From Entamoeba invadens IP1 (Eukaryota > Evosea > Mastigamoebida > Endamoebidae): a DNA stretch of 64,000 bases. The notes below the pieces were generated by a model. It saw only the letters and a list, made by a program, of their open reading frames with translations, had not been told where the DNA came from and did no database searches. Made by a program: the position numbers and the translations under genes. Positions 31,881 to 42,718 of this stretch are shown piece by piece. The DNA is taken from NCBI RefSeq assembly GCF_000330505.1, contig NW_004443770.1, positions 180,330 through 244,329 of the forward strand. The letters run 5' to 3'. Numbering within the stretch: the stretch's first letter is position 1; every line of letters begins with the position of its first letter.

Positions 31881-33648
31881 TATGCCCTAAAAACTTTGAA
31901 AAAAAGTGAATTGTTCATTTTTGTACTATTCTTTAAACAACAATTTAATATATAAATTTTATTATTAAAGTTTCATAATATTTTTTTATAAACTTTAAAA
32001 ACATTTGTTTGGAATTGTTTTTATAATTAGATTAGCCTCATTGAAAACTTAAAAGTCATATAATTTGTCATTTTTATTTTATATAAATACTATAACACTA
32101 TTATTAAAAAGATAACAATAAAAAAACATATTTTATAAATTCAAAAAAATAAAAAAAAAAAAAACACCTAGAAAAATATAGTTTAAACATAGTATATTAT
32201 TCAAAATAATTGAATAATTATTTATCTAATATAATTGAATTTACTATAAATAAAATTTATTGATTTTTTATTTTTTTTATTTTTCGAACGACAAATAAAT
32301 TATAAAATTATCAGAAATTATTCATATTTAATTATTGAAAATTATCACCTTAGATAATTATATCAATAATTTGATGATTCAATTGTTAATTGTCGAAAAT
32401 GTAATAATCACTAAATGAATAACTTTTAAATTTTATAAAAACAATAGATTTTTTTCAAAATATGTAATTAGTTATTGCATTTTTTCAAAAAGAAATTAAA
32501 ACAATGTTGTGCATAATTTTATTCTTTTAACACTGGGTTTGTATCAACAATAATGTGAACAAATTGATTAAACATTGTTTCATTCCAATAATAATTGGTA
32601 TTAAAAACCCTTGTGGTTTTATTGGTATGTAGTGTATTCTCATCGCTCAAGAGAAAACATGGAAATTGATTTATTACAAGAAATAAAACCAATTAAAACT
32701 ATATTCAATTTAATTCATTATAAAACAGCCAAATTTTGACCAAATCAATGAATAATAGTCAATGAATGTACAACGACTAATACATATGATCAATGTGTTA
32801 TTTAACTATTATGGACAAACACTGTGTCGTGTCGATACAAAAATTATACTTACAAACATGTTCGTAAAAAACATTAATGGTAAAACAAAAAAATTTAAAA
32901 AATGAATAATATAATTAACTCAAAAATAAACACATATAAAAAACAAACATAAAATTTCAAAAAGTATTTATTAATTTGTTATAAAATTATTTATTATTGA
33001 AACAATGAAGTTTTGATTATTTGTAACCTTATTAAAAATATTTGAAAATATATGTGAAAAATTATTTACTTTTCAAAGAAAAAAACTTAATATTTTTTAG
33101 CATTGATAAAAAAACAATTCAGATTAATAAATTTTTAATTTCATTATTTATTTTTTATATAATTTGTTTTTCTAATTGTTTAATTAAATATATTTAAAAA
33201 ATTATATTTTTGCATATTCCCGATTTGTGACTACATTCAAGTGCATTTGTTAATAATTATATCGAAACAAATAAAATCACTCAATTCTTTTCATATTAAC
33301 TACCAAGATGGTTGATTAAATAGTAAGCTCTAACCCAACTTAATTAATAATAATAAATTATAATTAATAATAAAGATGATCAACCGTGCTGTTAAAAATA
33401 TAAAGGAACATACTTAGCAAAAGCTTCAAATTTACTAATAACAAATAGTTAATAAAACAATTAATTAATACTGTTAAAACATGTTACAATTGTAAATACA
33501 AAATTAAATGAAAAGAAAACAGAACATTTATAATAAGGAAAAGACACTTGAGTCAACCCCGTTTTTTTCAACAATTTTTACACCGAAAACTTCGAACATA
33601 TATAATTCCTTTTGTTTTTTCTAGTTAATAAAATTCATTCAAAAAGAA

Positions 33649-33654
33649 GTGAAC
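33649..33654 (+). promoter_or_regulatory. GAAC-type core promoter element
   Basis: AAGTGAAC lies 20-27 bases before the RhoGEF ATG at 33674, with AAAATTCATTC just upstream of it. Entamoeba core promoters carry a GAAC element, and 5' leaders are very short, so the position fits. Confidence 0.45.
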
Positions 33655-33673
33655 CTTCAACTTAAAAAAGGAT

Positions 33674-35629
33674 ATGCATTCTCCACGCTTAAAACAAAGT
33701 TATTTAAGAAAACCCGAGCAATCCACCACCGCACAAATGACCGCGTTTTACGAACACACTTTTACACCTCAATTGCTCCACGTGACTTTGAACTCTAAAA
33801 AATTTGCGATACCAAAGCGCTGTTTTGAACCTGAACACGTCAAGAAAACATGTGCGCCACTTTTGTTACAAAAAACACAGAAATCTGATCGAATTGAATT
33901 GAACGTGGATACGTTACTTGAAGAACAATTGCCGATCTTTTTCAATTACCTAATTACACCAATGGGGCCACCTCTAGTTTCTAATGAACTGTTTGTCGCA
34001 CTTGCCCTTCTCAGGTTTGGAGTTCGTATTCCCGATATATTCACATACATCCTTCCACTCAATGAAGAATTTTTGACACAGCAAATAATTCAACGACTCG
34101 ATGCCACTTTGATAAAATCGATCATCCTCTTCGACTCTGAAAAGTCTCAGAAAGAGTTCTATATAAGAGCAATGGAAAAGTACCCACGATACAGTCAAAG
34201 GGAATCCTTCGACCAATTAAGACATTGGTGTGCCGTGCGGTGTTCGTTAGATATACAAGAAATAACACAACTGAAAGACCAAGACCCCATGACAGTCGGA
34301 TCACCACAACTGAATTCACCAGATAGTAAACAGAAATTGCACATCAGAAGAAAGAGCTCTCTTGGGATTGTCAACTCTCCAAGTGACTTTCTGATAACAA
34401 CATCTCCAACCTCAAACAATGAATTCAGCCCAAATAAAAAGTCACTTAATTCAACACCGTGTATTGAAAGCTCGACAGAATTGAGCGTCTCCGAGTTGAC
34501 AAAACTCAAGTTGAAAGCCCCGTTGCGGACAAAGTCGAAAAAGTCGATTTCGAAATTTGATGGGAAGATGAAGGAAAGTCTCGCACAGAATGAGGAAAAT
34601 GAGAATTACATCAACAGCATACTTTACATCCAGAAGATGGTGCGGCACCACATGTTACTCAATCAGTACAACATCGACTCTATCAAATTGCGTCTAGAAG
34701 CGTTCAAAGAATTTGTCGACACGGAGAAGAGTCTTCTAAAGAACATGAATTTGATTAAAGAACACTTCTCTTTGCCTTTGGCGAGTGATAAGAACCACGA
34801 CAAGGTATTTGGACATCTTGATCAATGCATAACATCAGGAGAGTCTATTGTAAAGGTTCTAGATAATACACTTTTGATGTATAAATATGACACGTCACTT
34901 GGGAGTACTATAGATGGCATTCTGGAGTTCATGACATCGTATTTGAGGTATAGTATTGAGTACGACATCATCGTCGATTACTGGAAGATGATGAAACAAA
35001 GCGCGTTAGGGCAGAGTACGGTGAATGAAGCTATCAAGTTCATCCAACCACAAACACTCGAACAACTTTTGGTGCAACCAGTGCAAAGAGTGATGAGATA
35101 CCCTCTATTGATCGATGCAATTATAAAGGGCACGTCATATTATAATCCAGACTACGGATTATTAAATAAGGCTCGGAAACACTTCCACAACTTCTGTACA
35201 ATATTGAATGAACGCAAAAAGATGAAGGACACCCTTGTTGCCGTTGCGAAGGAACACGCGGCTGAGATGCTTGTAATCAGTGGAAGATTTTTAATCCACA
35301 CAACTAAAGGAGAACTGAAAGAAGGCAAGAAGAAGACGCCCGTTGTCCTCGAAGTGTGTAATGATGCCATTTTCTTCTTTGGAAAGAACGATAAGACCAG
35401 CCAACTTCTTAAAATATTTGAAATTGGGAAGGACCTTGAAATTAGTACTTCTAGTAATACTCTAACCCTCACAAGAGGGAATGATAGAAGTCGGTCGATC
35501 TCTATTTCATTCAAAAAGGAGAAAATCACGGACGCATTTAAAATCGCAATATCCAAGTCTGTGACTTCCGGCTTTTACAACATCAAGGATGAAGGCAATT
35601 GGAAGGGGGAACTTGGTTTGTCCGAGTAA
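33674..35629 (+). CDS. Rho guanine nucleotide exchange factor (DH-PH)
   Basis: Activator of Rho/Rac GTPases, which control the amoeba actin cytoskeleton. The N-terminal 200 residues are helical and not assigned. A basic Ser/Thr-rich linker (about 205-310) and an IQ-like segment (YIQKMVRHHMLLNQY) follow. The DH domain spans about 340-515, with FVDTEKSLLKNMNLI as its first conserved region and the diagnostic EQLLVQPVQRVMRYPLLI. A PH-like domain occupies about 525-645. The frame is intact from ATG 33674 with no intron. Entamoeba has many RhoGEFs of this layout; the GTPase partner cannot be told from sequence. Confidence 0.9.
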   Translation: MHSPRLKQSYLRKPEQSTTAQMTAFYEHTFTPQLLHVTLNSKKFAIPKRCFEPEHVKKTCAPLLLQKTQKSDRIELNVDTLLEEQLPIFFNYLITPMGPPLVSNELFVALALLRFGVRIPDIFTYILPLNEEFLTQQIIQRLDATLIKSIILFDSEKSQKEFYIRAMEKYPRYSQRESFDQLRHWCAVRCSLDIQEITQLKDQDPMTVGSPQLNSPDSKQKLHIRRKSSLGIVNSPSDFLITTSPTSNNEFSPNKKSLNSTPCIESSTELSVSELTKLKLKAPLRTKSKKSISKFDGKMKESLAQNEENENYINSILYIQKMVRHHMLLNQYNIDSIKLRLEAFKEFVDTEKSLLKNMNLIKEHFSLPLASDKNHDKVFGHLDQCITSGESIVKVLDNTLLMYKYDTSLGSTIDGILEFMTSYLRYSIEYDIIVDYWKMMKQSALGQSTVNEAIKFIQPQTLEQLLVQPVQRVMRYPLLIDAIIKGTSYYNPDYGLLNKARKHFHNFCTILNERKKMKDTLVAVAKEHAAEMLVISGRFLIHTTKGELKEGKKKTPVVLEVCNDAIFFFGKNDKTSQLLKIFEIGKDLEISTSSNTLTLTRGNDRSRSISISFKKEKITDAFKIAISKSVTSGFYNIKDEGNWKGELGLSE

Positions 35630-35775
35630 TTCAATGAATTGTTTATTGCCACATTTTATGTGTTTTATTGGGAAATAAAATTCATTTTGTGTGATGTTTT
35701 CATCGATTTTTAATGCAAAATACAAATGAAAAATGCTCGAAAACTATTAAATAATCTGAGAATTTATTAAAAGAA

Positions 35776-36531
35776 ATGGTTTGTGAATGTCCACCGTTCC
35801 AAGGACTCGAGGCGTCAGACTCTTTCATATACCAAACGTTATTAAGAGAGTGCGTGTACACTCATATTGATGAGATCTCATTATGGTCGAGAGAAGTTTG
35901 TGTCCTTCTTTCGATCTATTTCACGTACATCGAAATCAACAGTTTGAGGTATTTAGAGGTGAAACCGAAGTACAACAGCTTTATAATGGCGCTTCGCATT
36001 ATCCTGAGTTTTCTTGGGTTCTTCATGAGTCTCAAATTCGGGTTATTTGCGACAGAGACGACAATCAGTTTAATCGAGTTAGTTGGTGTGTTGGGGACCT
36101 ATTACATGTTACAAGAAGAAGAGTCTTCAAAGAAGCGAGTTTTGACGGTTTCCATAGCAGTTCTTTGTATACTCTTTTGGATGCGTCCAGCTATGGAGCA
36201 GTGTACCCAACGTGTCTTACCAAGCAGTTTCTTTAACATTGTTTTATTACTCATTAGTGCGATGTTATATAACACCAAAAGAAACGTCCTCTTTTTCATT
36301 TGGATATTCACACAGGACGTTTCCATCTCTTTGATGCAGTTACTTCTTCTCGTCGTACAGAAAGTGCTTGAGACAATTTCTGTGTTGTTCTTTGGTGCTA
36401 TGCTCACCAGTCCACTTTGGTTTCTTCTTTTCGCGATATATGGAATGGGGTCGATATTTCCACTCATCGCTATTGGCGTTGTGTTGCTCCGAAAACTCAT
36501 TTTTGTCATCAGACACCCCAAGAGATGTTGA
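35776..36531 (+). CDS. Multi-pass membrane protein, 251 aa
   Basis: ATG at 35776. A 40-residue N-terminus with CECPP is followed by about six hydrophobic segments, and the C-terminus is basic (IFVIRHPKRC). An acidic/basic loop LQEEESSKKR lies in the middle. There is no catalytic motif and I do not recognise the family. The tail-to-tail neighbour is the CPBP protease at 36659. Confidence 0.7.
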   Translation: MVCECPPFQGLEASDSFIYQTLLRECVYTHIDEISLWSREVCVLLSIYFTYIEINSLRYLEVKPKYNSFIMALRIILSFLGFFMSLKFGLFATETTISLIELVGVLGTYYMLQEEESSKKRVLTVSIAVLCILFWMRPAMEQCTQRVLPSSFFNIVLLLISAMLYNTKRNVLFFIWIFTQDVSISLMQLLLLVVQKVLETISVLFFGAMLTSPLWFLLFAIYGMGSIFPLIAIGVVLLRKLIFVIRHPKRC

Positions 36532-36658
36532 ATTCACTTTACTCCACAGATTTGGTATGAAATATAAAATATCTTAATCAAAAAACCTTACATATTTTAA
36601 TAAAATTGCCTAAGAAAAAGAGATGAACATACCAGTAAACATAACAAAGCAAATAAAG

Positions 36659-37549
36659 TCAATCCGTTTTGTTGTTATCGATCTTCAGCAACTTGATAGA
36701 AATGAGGCCAAGTATTGCAGCAGATATAACCGAGTAAAATACCAAGAAAAATGATAATGTGAAAGGCATGAAAATTGCAGTCACGTTGTTGCAGAAGTGA
36801 ACAACTAGGGTTGGGAAGATGCCCAATTTGTCTGTGAATATAGCAAAGAAATAGCCCATAACCATCCCATATCCCATCTGATAAAAGACGTACACATTAG
36901 TGAACGAAGACGTTCCTATATTCACAAAGTGGATAAGACCAAACCACAACGCGGACATTGGGTACAAGTAGTTTCTCCATTGTGGAGTGTATTTCTTCGT
37001 CGTGTTAAACAGACTCCTCCTCAGCGCGATTTCCTCTGTGATAACTGAGAACAGCACGGAGTCCAAAACCATTGAGATGTCAAATTGATCGTCTTTATAA
37101 AAATTGTCGTACAACGGCGACTCGTCGATGTTAAACGTATTCAGCAGAAACCTCAAGCCCAACAATCCAACGTACCCGACAAAGGCATACACAACATATT
37201 TGATGTTAGCGCTCCCTCCTTTGATTTCGGTGATCTCTTGAATAAATCGTTCAACTGTTATCTTTTCCTTCGAGTTATCGTTTCGTGTAAACATGAACCC
37301 AATGACCACAGTAGTAACTGCCAAAGATTGTATAAAGTACTCGCGCACTCCAAACGCGCGTAGCATCAGCACACACACAAATTGTAAGAAGAAAAACTCT
37401 AAGCATACAATTCCGCATTGCACAAACAGTTTCGCTTTCTGGTAATATGGAAGACTTTCTTCTTGTGTTTGGACGTGAGTAATATAACTCCTTTCGCTTG
37501 CCATCGTCTTCTTCAATTCTTTGATTGTTTCGACACAATAATACTTCAT
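36659..37549 (-). CDS. CPBP-family intramembrane metalloprotease
   Basis: Multi-pass protein of 296 residues with the three motifs of the CAAX protease/bacteriocin-processing (Rce1-like) family: EEIALRR (EExxxR), WFGLIHF (FxxxH) and HFCNN (HxxxN). These line the glutamate-based active site within the membrane. Rce1 removes the -aaX tripeptide from prenylated proteins at the endoplasmic reticulum. Whether this member does so, or has another target, cannot be told, since the family is broad. ATG at 37549; a second ATG at codon 16 is possible. About seven or eight hydrophobic segments. Confidence 0.85.
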   Translation of the reverse strand: MKYYCVETIKELKKTMASERSYITHVQTQEESLPYYQKAKLFVQCGIVCLEFFFLQFVCVLMLRAFGVREYFIQSLAVTTVVIGFMFTRNDNSKEKITVERFIQEITEIKGGSANIKYVVYAFVGYVGLLGLRFLLNTFNIDESPLYDNFYKDDQFDISMVLDSVLFSVITEEIALRRSLFNTTKKYTPQWRNYLYPMSALWFGLIHFVNIGTSSFTNVYVFYQMGYGMVMGYFFAIFTDKLGIFPTLVVHFCNNVTAIFMPFTLSFFLVFYSVISAAILGLISIKLLKIDNNKTD

Positions 37550-37749
37550 TATTATATTTTACTATATTTATATTATTATTCAAAGTATCTCAATAGTAAT
37601 CGTTTTAATAGTATGTTATTAACTGATAAGTATTATAATAATAAATAGTTCGCCTTTAGTTAATTTTTAAGTAGTTGTATAATTTAGACATTATAGTTCC
37701 AAAAGCTATAAAGAATAGGATTCTATAACATAAATTAACCAAAAATAGT

Positions 37750-38508
37750 TTAGATCGATGGCTGTAAGAAGTCATGTGTAGGTTTCATTGCCGTCATTCC
37801 AATAACATCTATTCCAACATTAGTGATTGGGTTGTTAGTACTAACAGTGCTCTGTGGAGCACTTTTTTGAGGTTCTGTGATATTTAGAGTGGTAGGTGTT
37901 GTGTGTGTATTTGTTGGTGGAGCGTCGACGGTATTTCCATGTTCGAAGTTCTCATCTATTTCCTTATGGATTGGATCGGTAGGGTTCTCTTCACCCTTCA
38001 GTTCCTTTGTTTTATTGACTTTTGCTCTTCCGATGTATCTTTGTTTCTCGTCCTCAGAGAGTTCTTTCCACATTGAAGAGAGTGTAGTCATTCCTTTTCC
38101 TCTGCTTCCCTTCTCTCTAACATTCTCTCTGTGATCTTTACAGAACAATAAGAAAGGGTTACACTCCGCTCGGTTCTTCCCAAATTCATTTTTGACTTGT
38201 CTCTTCCTTTTGTTCCCAATGTACTCTCCTCCTAACATCACTATTTGTACTGCAGCAGCCTTTTTAAACTCATCGATGATCTTTTCATTTGCTTCATTCT
38301 TCCACATAAACTCTGCCCTTTCATTCGCTTCTTCATAGTCGCATTCACCAGAACGCGCTATATCCCGTGACTTCCAATATATATACAACGCTTGGGCCAT
38401 TTCTTCCACATCTTCATATCCGCCCTCTTTTTTCTTAGTTTTCTTTTTTTGGACTTGACTGGTCTCCGCTCCGCTTGGATTAACTGGTTCTATTGGGTTG
38501 TGCTCCAT
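37750..38508 (-). CDS. HMG-box protein
   Basis: DNA-binding chromatin protein, 252 residues. A basic N-terminus (KKKTKKK) and a helical region are followed by one HMG box at about residues 125-180, recognised by CNPFLLFCKDHRENVREKG, then MTTLSSMWKELSEDEKQRY. The box has the expected aromatic and Trp positions. The C-terminal 60 residues are Thr/Pro-rich and disordered. It probably acts as a nuclear architectural or transcription-related protein. GAACTATA lies just upstream of the start on the minus strand. Confidence 0.88.
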   Translation of the reverse strand: MEHNPIEPVNPSGAETSQVQKKKTKKKEGGYEDVEEMAQALYIYWKSRDIARSGECDYEEANERAEFMWKNEANEKIIDEFKKAAAVQIVMLGGEYIGNKRKRQVKNEFGKNRAECNPFLLFCKDHRENVREKGSRGKGMTTLSSMWKELSEDEKQRYIGRAKVNKTKELKGEENPTDPIHKEIDENFEHGNTVDAPPTNTHTTPTTLNITEPQKSAPQSTVSTNNPITNVGIDVIGMTAMKPTHDFLQPSI

Positions 38509-38915
38509 GTCTTATTCTTTTCTAGTTTCGTTCTTATTCTTTATAGTTCCTCTCTTTTCCATTTTTTCTCTTTTCGTTTGCTGAACTACAGTGTATAGCT
38601 TTTTTTACTAGTATTTTACTATTATTCTGTTTTGTCAATTACTTGCTACAAAAACCATTTATTAGTTTCTTTTTCTTTCACCTAATTTCCCGTTTTTTCT
38701 GATATTTTTACTATATTTGTTCTATTAATTAAAATCAACTAATTTGATAAAAATACTAGAAAACCTAAAAAAACAATTATAAAATATGACCCCAGAAATT
38801 CATTCAAAAACATTTTTTACCCACAAATTGTTTTTCAATCTTTTTGAATAATAAATTTGTATTATAAATTCTAATACAGAAATTAATATAATAAAAAAGA
38901 CGAACAAGTTTAAAA
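38509..38915. other. Intergenic, HMG-box promoter and PCNA 3' region
   Basis: No gene was seen. Pyrimidine-rich stretch near 38520-38580 and A/T-rich remainder. Confidence 0.5.
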
Positions 38916-39704
38916 TCACTCTTGGGCTTCTGGCTGTCCTTCGTCGAATTTTGGGGCCAAATAGAATTTGAGTTCACACCCCTCTCCCATGAATTCGATA
39001 GTGATAGGAGAGTCTGCTCTGATGTACAGCGCGACTTTATCTGCAAGTGATGCCGACTTTGCGAATTCTGCAATTTGCTTGAGTGCGAATGAAGCAGCGA
39101 CTTCTTGTTTACATTCAATTTCAAGAGTGTTAGCGTCGACCGCCTCGTCTTTTTTGAGTACCATAGAAGTCTCACACATCGCTCCCGACGACTTAAAAAT
39201 GACCTCCGTCTTATTTGCTCCAATCGAAACACTTTCGTCCCCAAGTGCGCTAAAGTCCTTTGTTATCCTTAAGAAGTCGGCAGACAACATCGTGACCTTA
39301 GCACCCGTCTCGAGTTCTGGGATCTCCACAGACTCTTCTTCGATGTTAATTAAGTTGAGTCCAAATTCAATGACCTTATTTCCATTCTCTGATGTAATTT
39401 TAAGGACTGCGTCTTTCTTATCTTTCACAGACAAAGTCAGTGTCGACTCGTTATCGATAGCCTTCAAGATCTTCGACAGGTGCGTCAAATTTATTCCCAT
39501 CGTAAACGTCTGTGCGCAGTTATACTCTTCAAACGCGTCCGTTTGAATCAACAGCGAGACTAACGAGACGTGCGAGTTATCCATACACTGGACCGCTATC
39601 CCCGCATCACTACAGTCAAAGTTTACTTTATCAATCGTCGACTTCAACGCATCGACAATACGCTTTAAAAGCGAGGCTTCCTTGAATTTCCCATTAAAAG
39701 CCAT
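38916..39704 (-). CDS. PCNA: Proliferating cell nuclear antigen (PCNA)
   Basis: Sliding clamp for replicative DNA polymerases and repair enzymes; works as a ring-shaped trimer in the nucleus. The start is ATG 39704 (MAFNGKFKEASLLKRIVDAL); an upstream in-frame ATG would add 18 residues not found in PCNA. The 262-residue length is normal. Motifs: DCSDAGIAVQCMDNSHVSLV, an interdomain connecting loop around NIEEESVEIPELE, and the C-terminal LKFYLAPKFDEG. Its upstream side faces a young MULE insertion that begins about 300 bases away. Confidence 0.96.
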   Translation of the reverse strand: MAFNGKFKEASLLKRIVDALKSTIDKVNFDCSDAGIAVQCMDNSHVSLVSLLIQTDAFEEYNCAQTFTMGINLTHLSKILKAIDNESTLTLSVKDKKDAVLKITSENGNKVIEFGLNLINIEEESVEIPELETGAKVTMLSADFLRITKDFSALGDESVSIGANKTEVIFKSSGAMCETSMVLKKDEAVDANTLEIECKQEVAASFALKQIAEFAKSASLADKVALYIRADSPITIEFMGEGCELKFYLAPKFDEGQPEAQE

Positions 39705-40007
39705 TTCTCTCTCTTTTTTCACAGTTTCTAAGTTCTCAAAAAGAGAATTCTTTGACAACCCTCAGTAATTCCTCAATCCTCTTTTGTACTATATGTATTA
39801 ATACATTTTTACTATTTGCTACTTTAGATTGGTCGGCAATCTCAAAACCTTGTCTTATCACTTTTTTTTCCTAAATTCACGGATTTATTTTTATTAATGT
39901 TGTCGGTCTTGATTGATTGTGTTCAAATTATAATGAAATTATAAGTGTTAATAATTATTATTATATAATTATTTAATTATAAATATCTAAAGATGATGTT
40001 TTTTAAT

Positions 40008-42590
40008 GATGGATAAATATTTAACCCGAACCTGCCACGTCACAATAACAAAAACAACAAAATGTTATTCTTATGGTTTTTGTTTATAATATTGTTAATA
40101 ATTAAAAACTATACATTTGTAAATAACATTTCCCGTGTTTTAGTCGGGGTTTTTCATAAACTGATTATTAATAACAATAATGAACTCTAAAATATAATGG
40201 ACATATACCTCAAGACAGACAAAGATCAACAACATCAACAAAACATTGTAAAAACACAATTATTAAGTTACAGCATTGAATCAACACCATCTGAAGTTAT
40301 TGAAACATTTAAAGATTATGAAATACCTTTTATGTTGATTCAACAACAAATATCAAAAGAAACAGAATTGTCTTCAGTTAATAAAAAAATTAAAGAAGGG
40401 CTTTGGAAAATGTTAAATTTAGATTATCCAACATTGTGTACAGAACAGTTGAAAACATTTTTATTTTATTTGATTGGAACCAGTAACGTTCAAATATATA
40501 AAGCTATAAACACAGGAATTAATCAAATTAAACAGATATACACATGCAAACACAAAGAGTGCACATCCAAAATAATTTTTTATTTGTATAAAACAAAATG
40601 TGTGGGTATTTATTATAATCCTTGGCATTCATTACACGGCGAATTTAACGTGATAAAAGGTTCTCATGATCAATTGAGTAGTGTTTTGAAAGAAGCAATT
40701 ATAAAGGAAACAGAAATGGGGCTTCCATCATCAACTATCAGAGTCAATAACAAGATTGTAGTGAACCCGGGCATTCTTTACAATGTCAGAATGAAAGCTG
40801 CGAGGATGGACACTAAGAAACAGTGTAATTTGTTCATTACGTTTTTGAAAGAACAAACTGATTTCTCTTCAACAACTTACGTTGAAGAAAACGAAATTTT
40901 CGTTTCTTCATTTGTAATTAACAATGAAGGACTCTGTAAGTATGATGGTAGTTGCATTTGCATTGATGACACTCATTGCACTAACAAGTTTGGATGCCCA
41001 TTGTTGGCCACTGTATTTAAAATCAATGGGAAAACACAAGCACTGTCTTTTGGTTTTATCACAAATTCGACCAAAGAATCATTTGTGTTGTATTTGTCGG
41101 AGTTAAAACGGGTATTGTCAAAATGTAACAAAGTTCCTTTGGGTTTCTCGTGTGATCGTTCCGAATCTCAATTTTTTGCACTCAAATGCGTGTTTGGTGA
41201 AAATGTAAAAATCAGGTTTTGTTACATACACATTTCTCGCAACATTCAAACTCATTACGGAAAGGGAAGTGTGTTGGAAACATCACTTTATTCAATGTTT
41301 CTAAATGTGGATAATTTGCTCCAAAGAGAAGTGCAGTTTATTAGAGTTATTTTAAATTTGATTTATGATTCAACGAAATGTGATGAAATCAAGGATGCAA
41401 TCCAAAATGTACAAACATTAAGTGCAGTTGACACTTTTAATTTAAATCTCAGAACAATGTTGAAAACAACACCTGAAAATGATGAACATGCGAATTTGAA
41501 ATTTTTAGTTGAACTTTATGAATCTAACAAATATTATATGCCATCACAAGTTGACCAGGGATTGTTTTCGACATCTAATGTAGTCGAGTCATTTTTTTCA
41601 CATGCTAAAGCATCTTTTAAAGGTAAAGTCCCAACCATGAAAGAAGCAAAAGAATCTTTTATGAACTACGCAAGGCAGACCAATTTGAAAACAGCAGGAA
41701 TGACTGAAACACACACGAAAACTCTAAATTTGTTAGTAAGTAGAGATTTGCTTAGTAAACTTGACACCTTCACTTTGGACAAATTGATTAATAATTATCA
41801 CATTTCTCTTACTATCAGCAATTGCGTTGTTGGTGATTGTTGCACTTGCAATTGTGAAGGTTATTTGACAAGTGGTGTTCCTTGTCCACATTTACTTTTC
41901 AACAGAATAGTTTCGAGACGTTTCGGAATTCATGAGAGATGTCCAACTGGATATTTTCGAACTATTAATAATTGTCTTGTTTCAATTGAATCGTGCCCAA
42001 ATGAATCTCCATATCTGACAAAAAACGATTTTGGTACTTCTGTGCTAAAAGAACAAAGTTGCCAATGCTACCACCGCGTCGTGACTACTAACTTGACAAC
42101 AAACATGACAAAAGAAGATTTGAGGAAGAAACTATTTAGTGTTGGTTCCCTTTTAAGAAGAAAAACCATCGCGAGCAAGACAGAAGAGTTCATTAAGACA
42201 ATAGAAAGTTTGAAAGAAGACACCAACGTGTATTCAAAAGGAGAGATAAAAGATCCAAAGACTATTAAATGCAAAGGAAAAAGGGCTACTAAAACTTCTA
42301 AATTGGTTGATGAAGCGTCCAAGAGAAAGAAATTGCGATTTGTAATAAACCGTAATCAACTCAAAAAAGATGAAAAGAAACCTCATAAGGATTAATTGAA
42401 ATTTTTCAATTCCGTTTAAAGAAAAACCCGACTTAATATCTTTGCATATAATAATTAAAACACGGGAAATGTTATTTACAAATGTATAGTTTTTAATTAT
42501 TAACAATATTATAAACAAAAACCATAAGAATAACATTTTGTTGTTTTTGTTATTGTGACGTGGCAGGTTCGGGTTCAATATTTATCCATC
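40008..42590 (+). mobile_element. Mutator-like element (MULE), apparently complete
   Basis: Inverted repeats of 135 bases (40008-40142 and 42456-42590) differ at one position by eye, and a perfect 9-bp target duplication TTTTTTAAT flanks them (39999-40007, 42591-42599), the hallmark of MULEs. One intact transposase gene lies inside. Near-identity of the ends, the exact duplication and the open frame point to a recent insertion by a possibly active element. Confidence 0.95.
40197..42395 (+). CDS. MULE transposase with SWIM zinc finger
   Basis: DDE transposase of 732 residues, uninterrupted. The catalytic core starts at CICIDDTHCTNKFGCPLL (first Asp), continues with FSCDRSESQFFALK and FCYIHISRN, and has an acidic residue in STSNVVESFFSHAK. 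A SWIM zinc finger follows: CTCNCEGYLTSGVPCPHLLF (CxC...CPH). The C-terminal 100 residues are Lys-rich and may bind DNA or direct the protein to the nucleus. The N-terminal region contains CKHKECTSKIIFYL, a zinc-binding pattern like the WRKY/FLYWCH fingers of many MULE proteins. Codon use is AT-rich, unlike host genes. Confidence 0.93.
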   Translation: MDIYLKTDKDQQHQQNIVKTQLLSYSIESTPSEVIETFKDYEIPFMLIQQQISKETELSSVNKKIKEGLWKMLNLDYPTLCTEQLKTFLFYLIGTSNVQIYKAINTGINQIKQIYTCKHKECTSKIIFYLYKTKCVGIYYNPWHSLHGEFNVIKGSHDQLSSVLKEAIIKETEMGLPSSTIRVNNKIVVNPGILYNVRMKAARMDTKKQCNLFITFLKEQTDFSSTTYVEENEIFVSSFVINNEGLCKYDGSCICIDDTHCTNKFGCPLLATVFKINGKTQALSFGFITNSTKESFVLYLSELKRVLSKCNKVPLGFSCDRSESQFFALKCVFGENVKIRFCYIHISRNIQTHYGKGSVLETSLYSMFLNVDNLLQREVQFIRVILNLIYDSTKCDEIKDAIQNVQTLSAVDTFNLNLRTMLKTTPENDEHANLKFLVELYESNKYYMPSQVDQGLFSTSNVVESFFSHAKASFKGKVPTMKEAKESFMNYARQTNLKTAGMTETHTKTLNLLVSRDLLSKLDTFTLDKLINNYHISLTISNCVVGDCCTCNCEGYLTSGVPCPHLLFNRIVSRRFGIHERCPTGYFRTINNCLVSIESCPNESPYLTKNDFGTSVLKEQSCQCYHRVVTTNLTTNMTKEDLRKKLFSVGSLLRRKTIASKTEEFIKTIESLKEDTNVYSKGEIKDPKTIKCKGKRATKTSKLVDEASKRKKLRFVINRNQLKKDEKKPHKD

Positions 42591-42718
42591 TTTTTTAATC
42601 GCCAAACGTTTTTCAAAAGATTTTTAAAAAATTCTTCACTTTTTTATACTTAGAAATTGATGTATAAAGAAGTAAAAACATTTTAAATAACAAAATTTAA
42701 CAAACACTAAATTACAAT

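Larger units (their letters stand above)
31464..33673. other. Gene-poor AT-rich DNA, 2.2 kb
   Basis: No protein gene was recognised. It contains a GC-richer palindromic cluster at 31814-31880 (separate entry) and an A-run around 32148-32164. The right end holds the promoter of the RhoGEF gene. Confidence 0.6.

Noticed and set aside
36102..36521. 139-codon minus-strand ORF
   Set aside because: Antisense of the multi-pass protein gene at 35776-36531; no motif or start context supports it.
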